The translations under genes were made by a program, and so were the position numbers. A stretch of 64,000 nt of DNA, from assembly GCF_000224145.3 (NCBI RefSeq), contig NW_004191390.1, positions 1 through 64,000 on the forward strand, read 5' to 3'. Under the pieces are notes generated by a model. The model ran no database searches and had not been told where the DNA came from. It was given only the letters and a program-made list of their open reading frames with translations. The stretch is from Ciona intestinalis (taxonomy: Eukaryota; Chordata; Ascidiacea; Phlebobranchia; Cionidae). Shown piece by piece: positions 49,201-64,000 of this stretch; the stretch's first letter is position 1; each line of letters opens with the position of its first letter.

Positions 49201-52039
49201 GGATTATAATTACCTGCTGTGGACAACAGTTGTCTTTGTTACGCAATAAACAGATTTGTTTGTTGTTAATTATTCAGCGAAAATTTTTAATAATTGATGT
49301 TTTTGCTCAAATTAGTTTTGGACAATCGCACCTGTTTTAAATTAGCTTATGACGTAACAAACGGTAACAATCGTTGAACATCGAGCGGTTTAATCACATC
49401 GTGTTCGGTGGAGCATGAAATGCGATGTTGTCGGGGACTTATTACTGAAGGTTTTATAAAAACACGGGGTTAGAAAGGCGATTTATCGGTTTGCAATTTA
49501 CGGCGCCCCAATGTCTGGCGGCAAACGATCACTTTTTCACCAAAATTCTTAAAATTTTGACCGAAATTCGTTGTTGGTTAAACATCGATATTTCGCTGAT
49601 CACCGATGCGCCCATTGTTGCGTAAATTAAAGATAACAAAGCTATTGTTGCGCAACACCGGCACCCTGTTTATAAATTTAATGAAAAAATTTTAAGATAA
49701 ATTTTGGTCAAAGTTTGGATAGTGGGGTAGGGGGATTGCTTAACGCTAAATAATCGACCACGGCGCCATTATTACCATCGCTGTTTTCGATTGTTTTAAC
49801 AAAAATAGAACAATACCAAGTGTTCATTTCTACCCTCGTCGCGGATGAATGAGTTTGGTGACCGAGCGTGAAATCTTTCTCTTGTCGACTCAAGTTACAA
49901 GAAGTTCGTTAAACGAATAAATGCTTCAACACGAAGCTAATGTCGATTAATGGCGGGTTCGTCGCTTCGATGAATCGCCTAAGTAGAAAATGCCGTCACG
50001 GTGTCAGCAAATGCGTAACAAAACAAGTACTGTGACGTAACAAAGCCCCTTACGCGGTGGTCTGATATCGAAGCGATCAAAAATATTTCACCCGAAACAT
50101 AAATATAATATATCAACACATAGACCGCCTACAAGTTGATTAATTCGTGAAAATTAATTTGTGGGTTGTGACGTCACAATCCTTAGTGTGTGGCCGCCTT
50201 TTATTTGTTACGTCACAAACCATCGGATGCATTACAATGCGACCTTGAATATAAACAAACACAAAATGGCTGAATCGTCGTGTGAGGGGGGGGGGGGGGG
50301 AGGTAGTGTCATTAGGGCGGACGCGGGTCGTTGCAAACACCCCCTTCCCCCCTTACCCCCTCCCCATTCAAGCGGAACAACCAAATGAAAGTTTCGCCCT
50401 GAGTGTCGGATTGCCCGCGATTAAGCGCGCTTTGTTATGCGACTATCGGCCTTGTTACGTCACATAACGAGTGCATTATTACGTAGGCACGCCGGTGAAC
50501 AGAATTCCTATTATGGCAAAGCAAGTCCTTGACTTGTACCAACTTTATCGGTTGGTGGTTGAGAAGGGGGGGCTGGTAGAAGTTATTAACAAAAAGATTT
50601 GGAGAGAAATCACCAAAGGTCTCAATCTTCCATCTTCGATTACAAGCGCCGCATTCACTTTGCGAACTCAGTAAGTTTGTAATTAGATCCTCCCACGTAG
50701 ATATTCATCCGCGCGGAATGACCACACCTCATTATAATTGCAGGTACATGAAATATTTGTACCCCTTTGAATGCGAGCGGGAAAAGTTATCTGTTCCATC
50801 GGAGTTACAAGCCGCTATAGAAGGCAACAGACGTGAAGGTCGGAGGCCAAGTTACAGGTTCGTTGGATATTTATATTAACAACACATAACCTCACGGTTC
50901 ACTAAATATTCCATTCTAGCTCCCATATGTTCTCATACTCGCCGAACACAAGCGCAAACATGCTGACACCTCCCAAGTTTCCTTTCGCTCACCACAATGG
51001 ACTTGCTCAATTATCACAAATGGCGGCAGCAAAATACGGTGAGTCCTATCTTCTTGTTACGTCATAAGTATTGTTGTTACGTTATAACCATATATACATG
51101 ACGTCACAGGTCAACCAGATGAACGATGCTTGCCTACGTCACCCACACAACAGCTGATCGCCCAACAGCAACAATTGCTTCAATCGGCGAACGCCCAACA
51201 CGTGGCGGCAATGGCGGCGCTAGAGACAATACAGAACCAAGCCAAAGCGCGGGTAAGTCGGTCACGTGGGTAGTTACAACGTTCCCTAGCAACCGTGTAC
51301 ATTAGCAGGCTGCGCAACAAGCTGCGCACCACGCCGCTCAGCAAGCAGCTCAACACCAGATGTCGCTAAAGAAAGAAATCGATTCAGATTACTCGGAGGG
51401 GGAACCACCAGAGAAGAAACTCAGTTTCGACGATTCTGTGAGGTAAGAATTGTTCATTATTTCGTTACAATATATTAATGTAACGTCACTGATAATATGT
51501 TACGTCACAGAAGGTTGACACCAGACAACCAACGAAGATCTTCGACGTCATCACTTAAGATTTCCATGGGCGACCGAGGTAGCATCCATTATAACGAATC
51601 TTATTCATAATATTTTAACTATTTTTATAATCAGGACGTCATAATGAAATGAGTGACGTAACAAACGCTGATTCAATAAATATTTGCGTTGAGGTAAACG
51701 GAATAACCTACCAGGTGAGCATAGATATCATATATATTATCATAGACATGTTATATAGTGGGATGGGGTAAGATGGGACACCTTTATCACATATTATTCT
51801 GACCCTGCTTTAAACAATTAACATCGGTCTATAAGAGTCGTGAGGATACGGTTTTATAATTTTAATTTGTTTGATTTTCGTTTTTTTGTCCGAAACCTTA
51901 ATATGCTTTTATTTGTTATGTTAAACCGTAGACATAATATATACCAACATAGACATCATATAAACAGGGCGTATTATTCGCGCACTCCCCAAACCACCCA
52001 CCCGTGAAGCACGTGACCCTGGACCACCCCACCTCATGA
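46248..52039 (+). CDS. ARID3: ARID3/dead-ringer transcription factor
   Basis: AT-rich-interaction-domain factor with a REKLES tail, binding A/T-rich DNA. Twelve exons chain in phase: 46248-46739, 46793-46888, 46942-47070, 48961-49033, 50487-50670, 50744-50857, 50920-51038, 51110-51252, 51309-51442, 51511-51578, 51635-51714 and 51968-52039, giving 567 residues. The extended ARID spans exons 3-6: EWTYEEQFKQLYEIDDDIKR, FLDDLFSFMQKRGTPVNRIP, LDLYQLYRLVVEKGGLVEVI, TLRTQYMKYLYPFECE. REKLES corresponds to SINICVEVNGITYQGVLFA near the end. N-terminal acidic and Gln-rich regions and a Gln/Ala run (exons 8-9) flank the domains. Introns 3 (1.9 kb) and 4 (1.45 kb) are long for this window. Exon 1 contains several TGACGTCA words in frame (DDVI, NDV, MTSP). 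Confidence 0.97.
47071..48960. promoter_or_regulatory. ARID3 intron 3
   Basis: A long intron with many CRE-like motifs (near 47090, 47310, 47715, 47765, 47840, 47945, 48525 and 48660). No additional gene supported; a 108-codon minus-strand frame around 48555-48881 lacks homology. Confidence 0.35.
49034..50486. promoter_or_regulatory. ARID3 intron 4
   Basis: CRE-like motifs (near 49044, 49095, 50035, 50170 and 50210), a run of about 16 G at 50285-50301 and C-rich stretches after it. No gene seen. Confidence 0.35.
51756..51960 (+). repeat. Possible dispersed element in ARID3 intron 11
   Basis: Begins TGGGATGGGGTAAGATGGGA and continues AT-rich through AAACAATTAACATCGGTC and a TTTTTTTGTCCGAAACC run. 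Short words in the same order occur at about 220-300, which suggests a repeat family, but the two copies are far diverged. Confidence 0.35.
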
Positions 52040-52713
52040 ATCGGTGTCAATCCAGGATTATTTGAAGGTGTTGCTCTTTACTGCCATCTCGTGTTTCGTC
52101 ACTATCTTGTTCCTGGGATAATGCGAACGTATTGTGACGTAACAATTGGAATAGTGTTATAGTGACGTCACTACCTCAACGACCAATCAAGTTTCAGTGT
52201 TTGAGGATGACGTAACAATCGCATGTTTATTTATTTAACAAAGCCTCTTAATGACGTCACAACAGCCAATCTTCAAAGACGCTTGCCAACTTCCGCTTAC
52301 TAATGTTACTGTTTTGTATAAATGATGCGTTTGTTTGTTAATAGAGCATTATTACGTCATAATATATTGTGTGCATTATTATTACGCGATGGTTTTGAAA
52401 CGATAGTGTCACAAGCACGTCATCAAACACGGATATGACGACATAATTGGATCCACATGTCTGCAGAACCTTCGACGATATTTGCGCTCCCCGAAATATT
52501 AAAAGTTTATGATTTCTATAGCATGTTATATACTTTAACGTTACAGTTATGGTAACGTTTTATTTTCATAGAAAGTCCATGAAAATTAGAGAAATTATCG
52601 CAGTTTAAATAAACCTCGATTACGTTCTATTCTAATTTAAGTTTAGGTTTATTTATAGAAGTAAATATTGGACGTTGGAGAATGTGTTTGTCCTGTGAGT
52701 GGTGTGTAAAAGT
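52040..52713. other. Spacer after ARID3
   Basis: The right end of the CRE-motif-dense block (motifs near 52135, 52165, 52210, 52250 and 52350), then AT-rich sequence. No gene seen. Confidence 0.45.
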
Positions 52714-53136
52714 ATGTTGAAGGTGCGAAGAAAGAGAAAAGATGAAAGTTTGTTGGATGTTGAGGAACAATGGGAGCATGGGGTTACTGGAGGTCATCGG
52801 GCGAAACACGCGAGGGTTGAGGTGGAATTGTTACGTCACAGGAAAAGACAAAACGCAGAAGAAAACTTAGATCCTAAAATTCCAAGAATTGATAAAAATG
52901 AAGACGCGGGAAGTTTGGGTGTTTGGAAACTAAATAACAATTTAAATTATTTTTCCTCTTTTCCGATGCGTTCATCGTGTAAGGGAAATGTTAAAGCAAT
53001 CCAATCCGTACAGTTCGAATCGCATGAATATACGGAACAAGTTTATTGGAAATGTGAACTTCCTAAATTTAATGAAATATTTCATGAAGGTTTTGAAACA
53101 AATACACAAGATACCACACAAGGCTCGGTACTGTAA
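52714..53136 (+). CDS. Uncharacterised small basic protein ORF
   Basis: A 140-codon open frame from ATG 52714. The N-terminus is strongly basic and nuclear-signal-like (MLKVRRKRKDESLLDVEEQW), the middle is Lys/Arg/Glu-rich and the C-terminal half looks folded, with several aromatic residues (QVYWKCELPKFNEIFHEGF). No family recognised. It may be a single-exon gene or an upstream exon. A weak donor near its end does not keep the NTAN1 frame, so I treat it as separate. A repeat fragment follows right after the stop. Confidence 0.45.
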   Translation: MLKVRRKRKDESLLDVEEQWEHGVTGGHRAKHARVEVELLRHRKRQNAEENLDPKIPRIDKNEDAGSLGVWKLNNNLNYFSSFPMRSSCKGNVKAIQSVQFESHEYTEQVYWKCELPKFNEIFHEGFETNTQDTTQGSVL

Positions 53137-53342
53137 TATGGTTGAGGTCCTACAGTGAGACACGCCATGGTACCTGGTATTTAGACAAGAGTTGGCACAT
53201 TGTCTCTCAATAATACGTGTTTGGACACTTGGGAAATATTTGTTTTTTTATTTTTACATGAATGCAATCATATTTTATGTGCTTTTTATTAATTACATCG
53301 CGTCTGTTTGTGATATCATGTTTCAGGTTGCTTATGTTCAAC

Positions 53343-55101
53343 ATGCCATTGATTATTAATGGAATTGAAATAAAAGATTCCGACAGAATACTTGACGATC
53401 TACAATTGTTTGTTCAAGTAATTGTTTTGTAACAATCAACATTGTTTGACAATAATCATAATGTTTTATAGAAATATAAAAATGTTTACAAAGATTGTTC
53501 GTCTCGCTTGAAGTCGACTCCCGTTACCCTTGTCACACGATGTCAGTGTTGCTTATATGTAATGCAGGGTGAACTCGCCACCGTCGGGGGAGCTGATAAA
53601 TCAGTGGGTGTTGAAGTTTATTGTTGATAAGCAGATCTGGTTAATAAACTTCTAATCAGAATTAACAATGTTCACAACTGTTTCATGTTTCATTTACCTA
53701 AAATGCTCCTGACTCCGCTGACTGTACATTAACATTTGATCATATTTTGAAAAGTCTTTATTTAATGAACTTTCAGATCAAATGTGTTGGCACCGATATG
53801 GCGACAACTTGTCACATTGTTGTTATTCGTTGTCGTCAAACGGCTACGACTTCCCTCGCTCATTTTGATGGAAGTTTTCTGGTGGATGGCGCTAAAGAGA
53901 TGTTAAAGTCCATCGAGAACATCCGAACACCGGAGGGAGCACAAGGTTGTTTGTTATGAAACAATGGATGGTTGTTTATGACATCATGATGCAGGTTATG
54001 ACCTCGACCTTCACATAATCGGAGGTTTCGACGACGACCGGAAATTATCCGGAAAATTATCGACGGACTTGTTGCGAACGTTTCAAACTTTATCTTCAGG
54101 TTGGTTGCGATTACTTTGTATTATTTCCAACCCACATTTCTAATATAAGAGTTTGGAAAACAAAAAAGTTTAACGCTGGAGAAATAGAAGCAACATTCAT
54201 GGCTCCTTTATTGACTTCTCCAGACAGGGGTTTGAAACTTTATCTCCGAACGTTTTGTTGCTCCCCATTCAACACGTGCGTTGTCACGAAACATGGGGTT
54301 GAAATAAACAGCCCCGTTATATTTGGTGTCGTGGTAACGGTCGGTGATGGGAAAATTTATGGAGCTGATTTTGCCGAAGATGCGCGTGGGCCCGTTCGTG
54401 CAATGCGTGCAGCGAGGGGAGTTCACGGGAGGAAGCAAATGTTTAACGTTTATGAGTACGTGAGTTTGTCACTTACATTTGCCATGAACCTAAAGCAACC
54501 TTTTCTATACTAAGATTTGTTTCATAGAATAATGTGTCAAAGTATTTGTGCTTCCTTGTAACTTTGGGACCTAAGTGTTTATTAACGTGATGTTACAGTT
54601 ATGTGAAGGAACGTTTCATCGTCCCCCCCTTTACATATCAACCACTGCCTTTTATTGAGGAATGGATCGAACAAAGTGATTCGTTCATTAAGGAGTAAGT
54701 TCTATATATTGTTGCCTTGTTGTCTGCTGAGTGTAGCGACCAAGCTTTGTTCTTTCAAATGAATGTAACTATGTTTTGTTTTTAACTGTAAGGGTATTTT
54801 AACAACTGTTGTTTTGTGGCTATATCCTGTCTTTTCGTTTTACTTGCAAGCACAAGGTGTATATAACAGAACACCCGAGTTATAACGATCAAGTTACACT
54901 CATTGTATTCCTACCCTAACCAATTTATTTATCCCCAGAAACATGTCAACCTCCCCAGATGTTGAACCCGCTTTCTTCGCTCCTGACACCCGAGAATCTC
55001 TTCGTTTCATCGCCACCCACCCAAACCCAATGCATTCCATCTTCAAATCAAATCTTCCATTATTCTACAAATTGGATGGGGGGCTTTGGAAACAAGAGTG
55101 A
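53343..55101 (+). CDS. NTAN1: Protein N-terminal asparagine amidohydrolase
   Basis: Deamidates N-terminal Asn to Asp, which feeds proteins into the Arg/N-degron pathway. Seven exons chain in phase: 53343-53417, 53472-53603, 53777-53945, 53995-54099, 54224-54455, 54599-54694 and 54939-55101, giving 323 residues (310 in human). The start MPLIINGIEI aligns with the MPLLVEGRRV start of the family; Met removal exposing Pro is usual. CQCCLYVMQGELATV provides the conserved cysteine region, followed by DMATTCHIVVIRC, LDLHIIGGFDDDRKLSGKL, KIYGADFAEDARGPVRAMRA, FNVYDYVKERFIVPPFTYQP and LFYKLDGGLWK at the end. The exon begins right after GTTTCAGGTTGCTTATGTTCAAC, so a 5' exon or a trans-spliced leader is likely. 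AATAAA at 55147. Confidence 0.95.
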
Positions 55102-55146
55102 TTGTTATTTTCGTCACAATCCTAATTATCGTTGCACTTATTACAC

Positions 55147-55152
55147 AATAAA
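55147..55152 (+). terminator. Polyadenylation signal of NTAN1
   Basis: AATAAA 45 bases after the stop. Confidence 0.7.
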
Positions 55153-55847
55153 TATTTTAAATATTTTAAGTTTTGGGTGTAATTAATAATCAAAATTTCA
55201 AGGTTACTGTCTTCTTCTACACAGAATATAAGATGTTTATGGTTTAGGCTAAATACTTGTAATAGCCCCCTAGCGCCGTTAGTGTTGGTAGTAACCCAAC
55301 CCCACATTGTTAGTTGTGGTAACCATCGTATCAGATGTCGCGGTCGTTTGGTTTCAAACCTGTGGTGGTTTGTTCATCGGGTTGGTTTGTGTCGATATAT
55401 TGTGTTTGTTTATCTTCTATGACGTCACAGACAGCAATTAGTTTTTTTCGAATGCAGGTGTGACGTCATAACGTGAAATGTTATCTCTTTGTGACGTAAC
55501 GAGGCTCGAATAACTTTTGTTACGTCATAAACACTGTTTCAACTTAACAATGGTGGATAATTTGTACTATGACGTAACAGTGCATAAAAAATAACGATTT
55601 CTTTTTATTTTTTTGATTCAGTTGAAGTTGGTTAGCTTGGGGTTTATAAAGTGTCACCGTAGCGTATATTTATACACACTGTGTTTTATACAGAACGGGC
55701 GGCTGATGTTTTCTATGAGTCGTCGTTTCGTTGTTTTAATCGTTTTAATTTGCTCACTGTTAGTGTTTGTATGTTGGGTTTAGCCGCCGCGCTTTTCTTT
55801 TACCTTGTATTAATTTTATCGAAGATTGGTTAAATTTTGTTAGCAAA
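55153..55847. promoter_or_regulatory. Upstream region of the coiled-coil gene
   Basis: Contains a cluster of TGACGTCA/TGACGTAA variants (near 55420, 55465, 55490, 55520 and 55570) and a TTTATACACACTG region near 55670 that could supply TATA-like sequence. No gene seen. Confidence 0.4.

Positions 55848-64000
<8,153 letters not shown>

Overview
The window looks like nuclear DNA of a tunicate, most probably Ciona. The genes are chordate-type and very compact, with many short exons and AT-rich introns of about 50-300 bases. Genes sit close together on both strands, and tRNA-derived SINE-like repeats of one family lie in the introns and spacers. The genus is my inference; the gene identities come from the translated sequence.

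Layout. 1-4.8 kb: a GT31 glycosyltransferase (minus) between unexplained stretches. 4.8-12.5 kb: a CEP290-like ciliary transition-zone protein in roughly three dozen tiny exons. 13-26.9 kb: a run of housekeeping genes, namely NDUFA9 (+), KRR1 (-), an NDUFA4-like gene (-), RPS16 (+), a SIRT3-type sirtuin (-), the TFIIA small subunit (+) and an ApaH-like phosphatase (+). 27.5-52 kb: developmental and signalling genes, namely an FGF (-), an uncharacterised four-exon gene (+), ILRUN (-), SRF (-), a membrane-anchored ZU5 protein (-) and an ARID3/dead-ringer factor (+). 52.7-64 kb: a small uncharacterised ORF, NTAN1 (+), and a long coiled-coil gene (+) that runs off the end. One intron of the coiled-coil gene hosts an antisense P-loop NTPase gene. 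For eleven multi-exon genes I could chain splice sites with matching phase from start to stop, and those exon lists are in the entries.

The most striking feature is a palindrome of the form ATTGTGACGTCACAAT, with a CRE-like TGACGTCA core, and its one- or two-base variants (TTACGTCA, TGACGTAA). It recurs by eye about every 100-200 bases from about 27 to 52.5 kb and is much rarer from 4 to 26 kb. It also sits inside coding exons and at several 3' splice sites, and it builds tandem arrays. This could be a regulatory landscape around FGF, SRF and ARID3, a spreading micro-repeat, or both.

The assembly has three N gaps. The one at 60.9 kb is flanked by a duplicated exon piece and by the 3' end of a ribosomal protein S28 gene, so that part should be read with caution.
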